A stretch of 64,000 bases of DNA. Origin: JACDAN01 sp963842235. Its GTDB lineage: Bacteria; Actinomycetota; Thermoleophilia; Gaiellales; Gaiellaceae. Positions 47,880 to 55,815 of this stretch are shown here, one piece after another. Position numbers and translations under genes: made by a program. The stretch spans positions 806,001 to 870,000 of the forward strand of contig CAWJFT010000001.1 of NCBI GenBank assembly GCA_963842235.1, in the 5' to 3' direction. Within the stretch, counting starts at the first letter, position 1; the number at the start of each line of letters is the position of its first letter. The notes under the pieces were generated by a model. The model worked only from the letters and a program-made list of their open reading frames with translations. It made no database searches and was not told the origin of the DNA.

Positions 47880-48913
47880 CGGTTGAGGAGTTCGGAGTAG
47901 TCGAGCTCGTGCTCGTCGGCAAGCACGTGCGTGTACGTGTCGGCGGTGGCGGCGAGCGACCGCTGCCCCATCGCCTCGCCGATGCGCGCCCACGGAATCC
48001 CGCTGAGATGCAAGAGCGAGATGCGGCGGTGGCGGAGGTCGTGCGGTGAGAAGAGCGGCACGGCGGCGGCGCGGCAGGCGCGGGCGATCGCGGTGCGCAG
48101 CCGGCTCGCCGCGAAGCCTGCGAACACGGGTGCCTCGAGGATGCGGTCGTCGCGCGGCACGAGCTCGACCACGGCGGCGAACACGTCCGCTGGCGGCGTC
48201 ACCCATCGCGGCCGACTCGTCTTGCTCGTCTCCGCGGAGACGCGCCAGCGTCTGCGTGGCTCGTCGACGTCGCCCCAGGTCAGCGCCTCGAGCTCGCCGA
48301 CCCGCATCCCGGTGGCGTCGAGCACGACGACCGGCAGCCGGTAGCTTGAGGGCAGGAGCGCGACCACAGCCGCGAGGGCGTCGGCCGTGGGCGGGGCGAG
48401 CTCGGCGAGCTTGCGCCGCGGCAGCCGGACCGTGACGCGATCGCGGGCCGGATTCGGGGAGACGCCGCCGTGGTCGAGGATCATCGCCAGCACGCCGAGG
48501 GTCTTGCGGATCGACTCACGTGCGAGCCCTGCCTCGTTCAGCTCGGCGACGAAGCGAGCGACGCGGCGCGTATCGAGCTGGCCGAGCTCGAGCGAGCCGA
48601 GCGCGGGGAGGATGCGCCCGATCGAGACGGCGTAGGTTGCGTCGGTGCCGGCGGCGACGTCGAGCCGCGAGGAACGCCATGCCTCCGCGGCCGTCCGAAC
48701 CGTCTCCGCGACCGGAGCACGATCGGCCACGGCGAGTACGCCGAGGTCCGGCACGCGCAACGCGGCGAGCTCGCCGATGATCCAGTCGCGCCGAGCCCGA
48801 GCGTCGCGGAGCGTGCGAAACCTGCCGCCATAGCCGACACGCGACTCGCGGCCGCCGAGCCGGTAGCGCACCTCCCAGCGAGCACGGTTCTGCACGATGT
48901 ACGCACTCGCCAC
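47876..48913 (-). CDS. int: Tyrosine recombinase/integrase
   Basis: A 345-residue integrase from GTG 48913. The N-terminal arm-binding part (ARWEVRYRLGGRESRVGYGG with RFRTLRDARARRDW) is followed by a SAM-like core-binding domain and the catalytic domain with R204 (DATGMRVGELEALTW), K231, H291 and R294 (HDLRHRRIS) and the nucleophile Y327 (TADTYTHVLADEH). The usual second His is Gln (GQRSL), which is tolerated in some recombinases. It lies next to the tRNA-Glu att site and points away from it. Expected function: site-specific insertion and excision of the element. Confidence 0.92.
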   Translation of the reverse strand: MASAYIVQNRARWEVRYRLGGRESRVGYGGRFRTLRDARARRDWIIGELAALRVPDLGVLAVADRAPVAETVRTAAEAWRSSRLDVAAGTDATYAVSIGRILPALGSLELGQLDTRRVARFVAELNEAGLARESIRKTLGVLAMILDHGGVSPNPARDRVTVRLPRRKLAELAPPTADALAAVVALLPSSYRLPVVVLDATGMRVGELEALTWGDVDEPRRRWRVSAETSKTSRPRWVTPPADVFAAVVELVPRDDRILEAPVFAGFAASRLRTAIARACRAAAVPLFSPHDLRHRRISLLHLSGIPWARIGEAMGQRSLAATADTYTHVLADEHELDYSELLNR

Positions 48914-48921
48914 GGTCGGCG

Positions 48922-48927
48922 ATTGTA
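48922..48927 (-). promoter_or_regulatory. Integrase -10 element TACAAT
   Basis: TACAAT on the - strand ends 8 nt before GTG 48913. It decides the start, because the frame is open upstream but has no other signal; the mRNA would be leaderless. Confidence 0.55.
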
Positions 48928-48971
48928 CTGCCGGAATCGGAGGTTCGAATCCGCCAGGGTTTCTGTACGAC

Positions 48972-48991
48972 ACACCACCGAACACACCACC
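48972..48991 (+). repeat. Paired ACACCACC repeats, right end
   Basis: ACACCACC at 48972-48979 and 48984-48991, again 12 bp apart and in the same orientation as the left pair; the two 20-bp blocks match at 17 positions. Confidence 0.5.
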
Positions 48992-49052
48992 GCATGAGCG
49001 CAGCCGTGGGGAGACGAGCACGACCGACCCGCCGAATCGACCTGGCTAAGCC

Positions 49053-49085
49053 AAAAAAGAGGAAAGCCCCGCGAGGCGCGAGGCT
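49053..49085 (-). terminator. Rho-independent terminator after tRNA-Glu
   Basis: On the - strand AGCCTCGCG-CCT-CGCGGGGCT forms a 9-bp stem (one T-G pair) followed by TTTCCTCTTTTTT, a classic terminator for the tRNA. It lies on the element side of the att core, so the incoming element seems to have supplied the tRNA's terminator. Confidence 0.85.
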
Positions 49086-49089
49086 GTCG

Positions 49090-49104
49090 GAAGGCGCATA
49101 CGGG
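49090..49104. repeat. tRNA-proximal att site
   Basis: The 15-bp core shared with 46661-46675 covers the acceptor stem and part of the T-stem of tRNA-Glu, so the tRNA gene stays intact after integration. Confidence 0.75.
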
Positions 49105-49164
49105 ATTCGAACCCGTGCTACCGCCGTGAGAGGGCGGCGTCCTAGGCCACTAGACGAATGCGCC
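49092..49164 (-). tRNA. tRNA-Glu (CTC anticodon)
   Basis: The reverse strand folds as a cloverleaf: acceptor GGCGCAT with ATGCGCC, D-arm GTCTAGTGGCCTAGGAC, anticodon stem CCGCC/GGCGG around loop CTCTCAC (anticodon CTC) and T-arm ACGGGTTCGAATCCCGT. The 3' CCA is not encoded. It reads GAG codons. Confidence 0.95.
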
Positions 49165-49218
49165 GGGACGCATAAGTGTAGCGACCGTCACGTCCACAAT
49201 TGGGTGTCCTGAGGAGGG

Positions 49219-50040
49219 CTAAGAGAGCGCCGTATCGCCCGGACGCGGCTCCTCCACGCCCGTCTCGGGCGGGCCGACGACCCCAGGCCCAAGTGGGCGG
49301 AGGTAGAGCATTTCGTACACGACGGCCGCGATGACGCCGCCGGCCAGCGGGCCGACGTACCAGATCCAGAAATCGTCCCACTGGTTCGCGATCAGCTCCG
49401 GACCGAATGCCCTCGCCGGGTTCATCGCCGCGCCCGTGAGGACGCCGCCCATGAGGATGCCCATGGTGACGGTGAACCCGATGGCGAGCCCGGCGATCGA
49501 CTTGAACGTTCCACGTGGGTCGGCCGTTGACGCGAAAAAGACCCACACGAGGAAGAACGTCAGGATCGCCTCGATCACGAGCCCGGCCTCCGGTTGGATG
49601 CTCGGCCCGAGTGCGGGGGCGCCGAGGCTGCCCTCGCTGTCGCTCGGGAAGATCCAGCGCAGGAGCGCCGCCGCTGCGACGGCGGCCGCCAACTGAAAGA
49701 TCCAGTAGATGACGGCCAGGACGGGCGCGAGCCGCCCCGTGACGAGGAAGCCGAGCGTCACGGCCGGATTGAAGTGGCCGCCGGAGATGTGCCCCACCGC
49801 TGAGACCATGACCGCCATTGCGAGGCCGCTGGCGAATGCGATCGCGACGATCCCCGACTCCGGTAGCGGTCCAGCCGCAAGCACCGCGCCGGCTCCGATG
49901 AAGACAAGCGCGAACGTGCCGACGAATTCCGCCGCGCCGCGCCAGAAGGCATCCCTCAGCACGGGCGAGAGGCTAATGAGGGCGTCGGACGGCGAAGACT
50001 GGCCATTTGGCCCGTTGAGCGGAAGACCCTGCGTTGTCAT
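49219..50040 (-). CDS. Aquaporin, MIP family
   Basis: A 273-residue channel with six transmembrane helices and two half-helices carrying the NPA motifs: GGHFNPAVTLGF and GAAMNPARAFGP. The N-terminus (about 35 residues) is hydrophilic and the C-terminus is Pro/Gly-rich. Residues near the second NPA (NPARAFGP without an Asp after the Arg) favour a water channel over glycerol facilitators, whose motif is usually NPARD. ATG 50040 is one base from a strong hairpin, suggesting translation control. The gene stands alone between two tRNAs. Confidence 0.93.
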   Translation of the reverse strand: MTTQGLPLNGPNGQSSPSDALISLSPVLRDAFWRGAAEFVGTFALVFIGAGAVLAAGPLPESGIVAIAFASGLAMAVMVSAVGHISGGHFNPAVTLGFLVTGRLAPVLAVIYWIFQLAAAVAAAALLRWIFPSDSEGSLGAPALGPSIQPEAGLVIEAILTFFLVWVFFASTADPRGTFKSIAGLAIGFTVTMGILMGGVLTGAAMNPARAFGPELIANQWDDFWIWYVGPLAGGVIAAVVYEMLYLRPLGPGVVGPPETGVEEPRPGDTALS

Positions 50041-50041
50041 C

Positions 50042-50093
50042 GTCCGGCTCGATGCATAGAGCCGGACTCATCACCGCGAGACTGTTCCTCGCG
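50042..50093 (-). promoter_or_regulatory. Two hairpins immediately upstream of the aquaporin start
   Basis: GTCCGGCTC (50042-50050) and GAGCCGGAC (50059-50067) form a perfect 9-bp inverted repeat ending 1 nt before the aquaporin ATG. A second, CGCGAG/CTCGCG (50075-50093), lies just upstream. They may be RNA stems in the leader hiding the start codon, or protein operators. Confidence 0.6.
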
Positions 50094-50150
50094 GCGAGCT
50101 TCATCGTGTTCTGCGTGGTCGCCGTCGCCCTGCTCGGCGCCTCGGCCTGA
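50052..50150 (+). CDS. Possible 32-residue membrane peptide
   Basis: ATG 50052 opens a 32-codon frame whose product has a basic start and one hydrophobic helix (ARLFLAASFIVFCVVAVALL), ending shortly before tRNA-Gln. It is divergent from the aquaporin and starts in the loop of its hairpin. There is no ribosome-binding site or clear promoter, so it may be chance; the single-span composition is the only support. Confidence 0.3.
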   Translation: MHRAGLITARLFLAASFIVFCVVAVALLGASA

Positions 50151-50167
50151 GCGGCTTACGATCGAGG

Positions 50168-50238
50168 CTGCGGGGCTAGGATTCGAACCTAGACTACTCG
50201 GTCCAGAGCCGAGCGTCCTACCATTAGACGACCCCGCA
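50168..50238 (-). tRNA. tRNA-Gln (CTG anticodon)
   Basis: The reverse strand gives acceptor TGCGGGG/CCCCGCA with discriminator G, D-arm GTCTAATGGTAGGAC, anticodon stem CTCGG/CCGAG around CTCTGGA (anticodon CTG), and T-arm CTAGGTTCGAATCCTAG. CCA is not encoded. The 5' end overlaps the stop of the upstream membrane-protein gene by 15 bp. Confidence 0.95.
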
Positions 50239-50913
50239 ATGGGGCTCGGATTGTAGCCGTTCTCCCGTCAATTTCCGGTAGAGGACGAAGGGCGCAAACG
50301 CGTAGAAAGCGATGAAAACGGTGTTGATCGCCATCGTCGCGAGCCACGCTCCGATGACGCCGCCGAGCAGGAAATAACCGACGGCGACGGGAATCGCGAC
50401 GAGCGCTAGTCCGATCAGCGTCAGCAGGAGGAAGATCGCCAGCACGGCAGCGGTTCGGCCGCGGACGAGCGCGTTCGAACGGGCGAGCGCGACCCGCCAC
50501 GGGGCGCGTTCGAGCACGATCAGCGGAACGATCAGCGCCCACCGGGCCAGGAGGATGAGGCCGGGGACGACGAAGGCGATCAGCCCCAGTCCGATTCCGA
50601 AGGACGTCACGACCGCGGAGACGACGAGGTCCGGAAGGCGTTCGCGGGTCTGCGCGTACGGCTCGGTCGGCGTGCGGTCGCCGGTGGCGACGTCGTGGAC
50701 GATCGCTCCGATGATCCAGGGGAAGGCGATCAGCGTGATCGCCGACGAGATGAGGATCCACAGCCACCAGCCGCCGGAGCCGCGCGAGATCCCGGGGTCG
50801 AGCAGCGCGAGCGCGAGCTCGAGTGGGGCGAGGAGCAGCGCGACGACGATCAGCGTGCGCCAGAAACGCGCGAGGAACAGGCGCCAGCTCTCGCGCACGA
50901 CCTCCGTCACCAT
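50224..50913 (-). CDS. Polytopic membrane protein of unknown function
   Basis: A 229-residue protein with about six hydrophobic segments (TLIVVALLLAPLELALALL, WILISSAITLIAFPWIIGAI, GIGLGLIAFVVPGLILLARW, AVLAIFLLLTLIGLALVAI, GYFLLGGVIGAWLATMAI, and the last). PGLILLARWALIVPLIVLE and an ALARSNALVRG segment resemble the DUF975/YciC-like or glycerophosphodiesterase-membrane-domain proteins. Function unknown. The stop (TAA, 50224-50226) falls inside tRNA-Gln on the same strand, so both could be cut from one transcript. It lies 12 bp after the ABC exporter operon. Confidence 0.72.
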   Translation of the reverse strand: MVTEVVRESWRLFLARFWRTLIVVALLLAPLELALALLDPGISRGSGGWWLWILISSAITLIAFPWIIGAIVHDVATGDRTPTEPYAQTRERLPDLVVSAVVTSFGIGLGLIAFVVPGLILLARWALIVPLIVLERAPWRVALARSNALVRGRTAAVLAIFLLLTLIGLALVAIPVAVGYFLLGGVIGAWLATMAINTVFIAFYAFAPFVLYRKLTGERLQSEPHCGVV

Positions 50914-50925
50914 GTCCGCGGGGTC

Positions 50926-52731
50926 CTAGGCGACGTCGGCGGCCCAGTCGCCGTACAGGGCCGTGTACAGGCCCTGGCGCTCCATGAGCTCGTCGTGCGA
51001 TCCCTGCTCGACGACCTTCCCGTGCTCGAGGACGACAATGAGGTCGGCGCCGCGGATCGTCGAGAGCCGGTGCGCGATCACAAACGCCGTGCGCCCGGCC
51101 AGAAGCGTTCGGAGCGCGGACTCGATCTTGCGCTCGGTTCCGATGTCCACCGAGGACGTGGCCTCATCGAGGATCAGGATTCGCGGATCGGCGAGCAGCG
51201 CTCGTGCGAAGGCGACGAGCTGGCGCTGGCCGAGCGACAGCCGCGTGCCGCGTTCCTGGACGTCCGTCTCGTAGCCGTCCTCGAGCCGCATGATGAACTC
51301 GTGGGCGCCGACTGCGGCCGCCGCCGCGCGGATCTGCTCGTTCGTGGCGTCGGAACGCCCGAAGGCGATGTTGTCTCGCACGGAGCCCGCGAAGAGGAAC
51401 CCTTCCTGCGGGACGATCCCGAGCTGGCGGCGGAGTGACTCCTGCGTCACGTCACGGAGGTCGGTGCCGTCGATCGTGATCGAGCCCTCGCGCGGGTCAT
51501 AGAAGCGGGCGAGTAGCTTGGCGATCGTGGACTTGCCCGCCCCGGTGTGGCCGACGAAAGCGACTGTGGTCCCGGCGGGGACGTCGAGATCGATCCCGTG
51601 CAGCACCTCGGGGCCGTCTCCGTAGCCGAAGCGGAGGTCTTCCAGCCTCACGTGGCCCTCGATGCGGCCGAGCTCGCGGGCTCCCGGACGGTCTCGCACC
51701 TCCGGTTCCTCGTCCATGACGTCCATGATCTTGTCCAGCGCGGCGACTGCGGCCAGGAACGTGTTGTAGAGCTGCGAGAGCTGCTGGACGGGGTCGAAGA
51801 AGTTGGAGACGTAGAGGATGAAGGCGAAGAGCGTGCCGACCGAGAGGTCACCGCCGGCGACCAGGTAGCCGCCGTAGCCAAGGACGACGGCGGTGGCGAC
51901 TGACGAGAGGAAGTCGACGAAGGGGAAGTAGACACCGCTGTTCACGACGGTCTCCTGGTTCGCTGCGCGGTAGTGGGCGTTGACCTCCTCGAAGTTGCGG
52001 CGCCGCGACGACTCGCGGGTGAACGACTGGACGACCCGCATGCCGGCGATGTCCTCGGCGAGCGTGGCCGTGACGTGGCCGAGCCGCTCGCGGACTGCCC
52101 GGTACGCATGCGAGCTGCGAATGCGGAAGATCGCTGTCGCCACCGCCATCGCGGGAATGACCGAAAGCGTGGCGAGCGCGAGGCGCCAATCCAGGTAGAA
52201 GAGAACCGCCGCCGAGCCGATGAGGATGAGCGTGTTCTGGACGAGCGTCGTGACGCCGTCCGTGACGAGCTGGTCGAGGGCGTCGACGTCGTTCGTCAGG
52301 CGGCTGATGATCACCCCGGCGCGGTTGCGCTCGTAGAAGCCGAGCGACAGGCGCTGCAGGTGTCGGAAGAGCTTGGTGCGGAGGTCGGCGAGGATCCGCT
52401 CGCCGGTCCAGCCCGTGAAGTAGGTCTGCGCGGCGGAGGTGGCGAGGTTCGCGATGCCGGCGACGAGGAAGAGCGCGACGATGAAGGAGAGGGCGCTGAG
52501 ATCCTGCTTGCGGATGCCGTCGTCGACCGCCAGCTTGGCGAGGTAGGGCGGGGCGAGCGCCGTGAGCGTTGCCGCGAGCAGGGACACGGCGGCCAGCACC
52601 GTGCGCAGCTTGTAGGGCGCCGTGAGGCGAGCGAGCGTCGAGATGCGGCGCGCCGTTCGCTGCCACGTCCAGTCCTCCACGCTCGCATCGCGCTGCGCGG
52701 AGAGGTGAGAGCCGGGCTGCCAGACTCTCAT
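50926..52731 (-). CDS. ABC exporter half-transporter A (canonical Walker B)
   Basis: A 601-residue half-transporter: six membrane helices (about 30-320) and an ATPase domain. Walker A GHTGAGKST, Q-loop VPQEGFLFAG, Walker B ILILDEATSSVD with the catalytic Glu, switch His in IAHRLSTIR. The signature is LSLGQRQ, not LSGGQ. Together with subunit B this gives one complete and one degenerate ATP site. Start ATG 52731 follows GGAGAGG. Substrate unknown; such pairs (BmrCD, TM287/288) export drugs or lipids. Confidence 0.93.
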   Translation of the reverse strand: MRVWQPGSHLSAQRDASVEDWTWQRTARRISTLARLTAPYKLRTVLAAVSLLAATLTALAPPYLAKLAVDDGIRKQDLSALSFIVALFLVAGIANLATSAAQTYFTGWTGERILADLRTKLFRHLQRLSLGFYERNRAGVIISRLTNDVDALDQLVTDGVTTLVQNTLILIGSAAVLFYLDWRLALATLSVIPAMAVATAIFRIRSSHAYRAVRERLGHVTATLAEDIAGMRVVQSFTRESSRRRNFEEVNAHYRAANQETVVNSGVYFPFVDFLSSVATAVVLGYGGYLVAGGDLSVGTLFAFILYVSNFFDPVQQLSQLYNTFLAAVAALDKIMDVMDEEPEVRDRPGARELGRIEGHVRLEDLRFGYGDGPEVLHGIDLDVPAGTTVAFVGHTGAGKSTIAKLLARFYDPREGSITIDGTDLRDVTQESLRRQLGIVPQEGFLFAGSVRDNIAFGRSDATNEQIRAAAAAVGAHEFIMRLEDGYETDVQERGTRLSLGQRQLVAFARALLADPRILILDEATSSVDIGTERKIESALRTLLAGRTAFVIAHRLSTIRGADLIVVLEHGKVVEQGSHDELMERQGLYTALYGDWAADVA

Positions 52732-52906
52732 TGGGCGGCGCGCCTCTCCGCGCGGCGATCTCTTGTAAGTACACGCGCGGGTGCAGTGGGAGGCCCCACC
52801 TCCCCGGCCCACGGCGCGAGCCTAGCTCCCGAGATCGCGCGCATGGGTGACGTGACTGCGCCGGATGTGTGCCGGCCGCTCCGGCGGCTCGAGAGCAGGA
52901 GGCCGG
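52732..52906. other. 175-bp gap between the two ABC genes
   Basis: It holds a GGGAGG-CCCCA-CCTCCC hairpin (52788-52804) that may act as a weak terminator or RNA-stabilising stem between subunit B and A, and the ribosome-binding site of A. No gene or clear promoter was seen. Confidence 0.35.
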
Positions 52907-54733
52907 TCACGCCGTCGCCTCCGCCGCCTCCGTCTCCGCCTCGGCCGACTCGCCGGCCTCCGCCCGCGCCTCGACCCGCTCCGCGAACTCGCGCTCCAAC
53001 AGGCCGTGCTCGTGGATCTCACGGTAGACCGGGCTGCTGCCGACCAGCTCGTCGTGCGTTCCGCGCGCGACGATGCGCCCGCGATCGAGCACGACGAGCT
53101 CGTCCGCGAGCGCCAGGGTCGACAGGCGGTGGGCGATGATGATCGTCGTCCGCCCCTTCATGGCCTGCCGAAGGCCGAGCCGGATCCGGGCCTCCGTGGT
53201 CGCGTCCACCGACGCCGTCGCGTCGTCGAGGATCAGGATGCGCGGGTCGACGAGCAGCGCGCGCGAGATTGCGATCCGCTGCCGCTGCCCGCCCGACAGC
53301 GTGATTCCGCGCTCGCCGATCACGGTCTCGTAGCCCTGGGGCAGCTCCTCGATGAACTCGTCCGCCTGCGCGAGGCGCGCCGCCGCTGCGACTTCCTCAT
53401 CCGTGGCGTCGGGACGGCCGAAAGCGATGTTCTCCCGCACCGTCGCCGAGAAGAGGAATGGGTCCTGGGCGACGATTCCGATCTGGCGACGGAGCGAGGC
53501 CAAAGTCGCATCGCGAACGTCGACCCCGTCGATCGTGATCCGGCCTGCCGTCACGTCGTAGAAGCGGGGCACGAGCATCGCGAGCGTGGTCTTCCCGGAC
53601 CCCGTGTGCCCGATCAGCGCCACCGTCCTGCCGGGCTCCAGCTCGAGGTCGACGTTCTGGACGACCGGACGACGCTCGTCGTAGCCGAACGAGACCCGCT
53701 CGAACCGGACGCGTCCCTCGCCCGCGGGAAGCTCGACCGCGCCGGGCCGGTCGCCGACGTCTTCCGGCTCGTCCATCACCTCGAAGATCCGCTCGCCGGA
53801 GGCCGTCGCCCGCTGCGACTGGCCGATCCACATCCCGAGCATCCGCAGCGGCATGACGAGCATGGCGACGAGGACGTTGAACGTGATGAACGAGCCGAGC
53901 GAAAGACTGCCGCTCACGACCATCCGGCCGCCGAGCAGCAGGACGATCGCCTGCGCGAACAACGGGAGAAACGAGAGCATCGGCACGTAAAGCGCCCGCT
54001 GCCTGTTCGCGTCGACGCTGCGTCCGAAGACCGCCTCGGAGCGGTTCGCGAACTTGCCGCTCTCGCTCTGCTCCTGGGCGAATGACTTCACGACATGGAC
54101 GCCAACGATGTTCTCCTCGGCGACGGTGGCGACGTCGGCCATCTTCTGCTGGACGTCGCGCAGCACGGGATGCGAAACGGTCGAGTAGCGATACGCGACA
54201 ACGACGATCAGCGGCGTGATCGCCGTGGCGGCCAGCGCCAGACGCCAGTCGAGCAGGAACATGACCGCCGTGACTCCGACGACCGTCAAAATGTGCTGCG
54301 AGAAGAAGATGAGGCCGTAGCCGAGGAAGAAGCGGACGGCCTGGAGGTCGACCGTCGCGCGGGACATCAGCTGGCCGGTCTGGTGCTGGTCGTAGAAGCC
54401 GAACGAGAGCCTCTGCAGCTTCGCGTACATGCGGTTGCGCAAGTCGAACTCGACGCCGAGCGCCTGTCGGCCCGAGATCAGCCGCCGTCCCAACATCAGC
54501 AGGGCGCGTACCAGGCCGAGCGCGAGCACGCCCAGGGCGACGATCCAGATCTGCCGCCGGTCGGACGACAGCACGGCCCGCTGCAGCCCATCGCCGGTCA
54601 GGAACGCCATCCCGACGGCGGCCGCCTGCGAACCGACGGCGAGCAGCACCGAGACGATCAGCGACCACTTGTACGGCTTCAGGAAGCCGAGTAGCCGAAT
54701 GAACGTGCGACGGTACGACGGCGTCTCGAGCAT
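52907..54733 (-). CDS. ABC exporter half-transporter B (degenerate Walker B)
   Basis: A 608-residue half-transporter with six membrane helices and an ATPase domain. Walker A is GHTGSGKTT, signature LSGGQRQRIAIS is canonical, but Walker B is ILILDDATASVD, where the catalytic Glu is Asp. This is the hallmark of the degenerate site of heterodimeric exporters: its LSGGQ completes the active site of subunit A, while its own Walker B pairs with LSLGQ of A. The Ala/Glu-rich tail is unusual. Start ATG 54733 behind -10 TAGATT. Confidence 0.93.
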   Translation of the reverse strand: MLETPSYRRTFIRLLGFLKPYKWSLIVSVLLAVGSQAAAVGMAFLTGDGLQRAVLSSDRRQIWIVALGVLALGLVRALLMLGRRLISGRQALGVEFDLRNRMYAKLQRLSFGFYDQHQTGQLMSRATVDLQAVRFFLGYGLIFFSQHILTVVGVTAVMFLLDWRLALAATAITPLIVVVAYRYSTVSHPVLRDVQQKMADVATVAEENIVGVHVVKSFAQEQSESGKFANRSEAVFGRSVDANRQRALYVPMLSFLPLFAQAIVLLLGGRMVVSGSLSLGSFITFNVLVAMLVMPLRMLGMWIGQSQRATASGERIFEVMDEPEDVGDRPGAVELPAGEGRVRFERVSFGYDERRPVVQNVDLELEPGRTVALIGHTGSGKTTLAMLVPRFYDVTAGRITIDGVDVRDATLASLRRQIGIVAQDPFLFSATVRENIAFGRPDATDEEVAAAARLAQADEFIEELPQGYETVIGERGITLSGGQRQRIAISRALLVDPRILILDDATASVDATTEARIRLGLRQAMKGRTTIIIAHRLSTLALADELVVLDRGRIVARGTHDELVGSSPVYREIHEHGLLEREFAERVEARAEAGESAEAETEAAEATA

Positions 54734-54739
54734 CGAGGC

Positions 54740-54745
54740 AATCTA
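54740..54745 (-). promoter_or_regulatory. -10 element TAGATT of the ABC exporter
   Basis: TAGATT on the - strand ends 6 nt before ATG 54733, in the 28-bp gap after lysR. The exporter can therefore be transcribed separately from lysR. Confidence 0.45.
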
Positions 54746-54761
54746 GCCGCCGAGCTCCGCT

Positions 54762-55679
54762 TCACCGCTGGCGCCGAGCGGCCTCCTGGAGGGCGGGTCG
54801 CAGGTCTGAGAGACAGTTCAGGAACGCCTCGAGCGCGCCAGAAGCGGGCCCGGAATCTCGGCGGCGGAAGACTGCGATCCTGCGCGTGAGCGACGGGGCG
54901 TCGGCGAGCGTCACGGCTCTCAGCGTCCCGCCGTCCAGCTCTCCGGACACGGCGGTGTGGGGAAGCAGCGCTACCCCGAGTCCCTGCTCGACCATCTTCT
55001 TGGCGGCGTCGATGTTGTCGAGCTCCATGATCCCCCGAGGGACCGCGCCCACCTGCTGGAAGAGGTCGCTCGTCAGCCGGTGGTAGCTCGAGGTCCGGTC
55101 GAAGAGGATCAGCTGGACGTCGCTCAACTGATCCGCGTGGATCGTCTCTTGCGCCGCGAACGGGTGGTCGGGATCCACGACGAGCACGAGGGCGTCGTCG
55201 TAGAGGGGGATCGCGTCGACCTGGGGATGCCGAAGCACGCGGCCGAGGCCGACCTGGACCTGCTCCCGGAGGACGAGCTCCAGCACCTCCTCCGAGTGGC
55301 CCGTGCGCACGGCGACCGACACTCGCGGATGCGTCCGCCGGAAGCGCGTGAGGATGCGCGGAAGGACGTAGGTGCTGACCGCCGGCGCCGCGCCAAGCGC
55401 GAGATACCCGGTCTCGCCGCGGGCGAGCTCGTCGAGCATCCGCCGCCCGGCCGAGACCGTATCTAGCGCGCGCTCCGCGTACGGCAGGAACGCCTTGCCC
55501 GCATCCGACAGTCGCATGCCGCGTTTCGAGCGGACGAAGAGCACCGCATCGAGCTCCTGCTCGAGGCTCTTGAGGCGCGCGGTGAGCGTCGGCTGGGTGA
55601 TGAAGAGCGCTTCCGCGGCGCGGGTGACGCTTCCGAGGCGGGCAACCTCGACGAAAGCCTGGAGTTGCCCTAGACGCAC
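54762..55679 (-). CDS. LysR-family regulator, probable glyoxylate-shunt regulator
   Basis: A 305-residue LTTR. The winged helix-turn-helix is VRLGQLQAFVEVARLGSVTR with AAEALFITQPTLTARLKSLE; the rest is the two-lobed effector domain (ALGAAPAVSTYVLPRILTRF, EQGLGVALLPHTAVSGEL). GTG 55679 is chosen because it starts the HTH and follows TTGATC-17-CAATAT by 6 nt. It is divergent from the aceB-aceA operon, the usual position for a regulator of its neighbour. The start codon lies inside a perfect palindrome, suggesting autoregulation. Likely effectors are glyoxylate or acetyl-CoA related; this is inference. Confidence 0.92.
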   Translation of the reverse strand: MRLGQLQAFVEVARLGSVTRAAEALFITQPTLTARLKSLEQELDAVLFVRSKRGMRLSDAGKAFLPYAERALDTVSAGRRMLDELARGETGYLALGAAPAVSTYVLPRILTRFRRTHPRVSVAVRTGHSEEVLELVLREQVQVGLGRVLRHPQVDAIPLYDDALVLVVDPDHPFAAQETIHADQLSDVQLILFDRTSSYHRLTSDLFQQVGAVPRGIMELDNIDAAKKMVEQGLGVALLPHTAVSGELDGGTLRAVTLADAPSLTRRIAVFRRRDSGPASGALEAFLNCLSDLRPALQEAARRQR

Positions 55680-55717
55680 GTCTAGATATTGACAGAATCT
55701 ATTACATGGATCAAAAC
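55670..55717. promoter_or_regulatory. Divergent lysR/aceB promoter region with palindrome
   Basis: For lysR: TTGATC (55714-55709) and CAATAT (55691-55686), 17 bp apart. For the ace operon: TTGACA (55689-55694) and CAAAAC (55712-55717), also 17 bp apart, overlapping face to face. CTAGACG-CA-CGTCTAG (55670-55685) is a perfect 7-bp inverted repeat over the lysR start. Confidence 0.7.
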
Positions 55718-55815
55718 AATCAGTTGGAGCTATGGCTGAAAGCAGCGTAACGTCAGTCTCCTTCACCACTTCCGCGCCCTCCGCACAGGCGCGGCCAGCC
55801 AGAAAGGGAGGGCCG

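Larger units (their letters stand above)
46661..49104. mobile_element. 2.4-kb integrative element in tRNA-Glu
   Basis: Two copies of a 15-bp core, GAAGGCGCATACGGG, flank the segment (46661-46675 and 49090-49104), and the right copy is the 3' end of tRNA-Glu. Inside are a tyrosine integrase next to the tRNA, a small HNH-like gene coupled to it and a 208-residue protein of unknown function. Paired ACACCACC repeats lie near both ends. No replication, transfer or capsid genes are seen, so it is a minimal or degraded element. Confidence 0.8.

Noticed and set aside
48939..48955. T-arm-like GGTTCGAATCC next to the integrase
   Set aside because: No acceptor, D or anticodon arm can be built around it; it may be a relic of another tRNA end but is not a tRNA gene.
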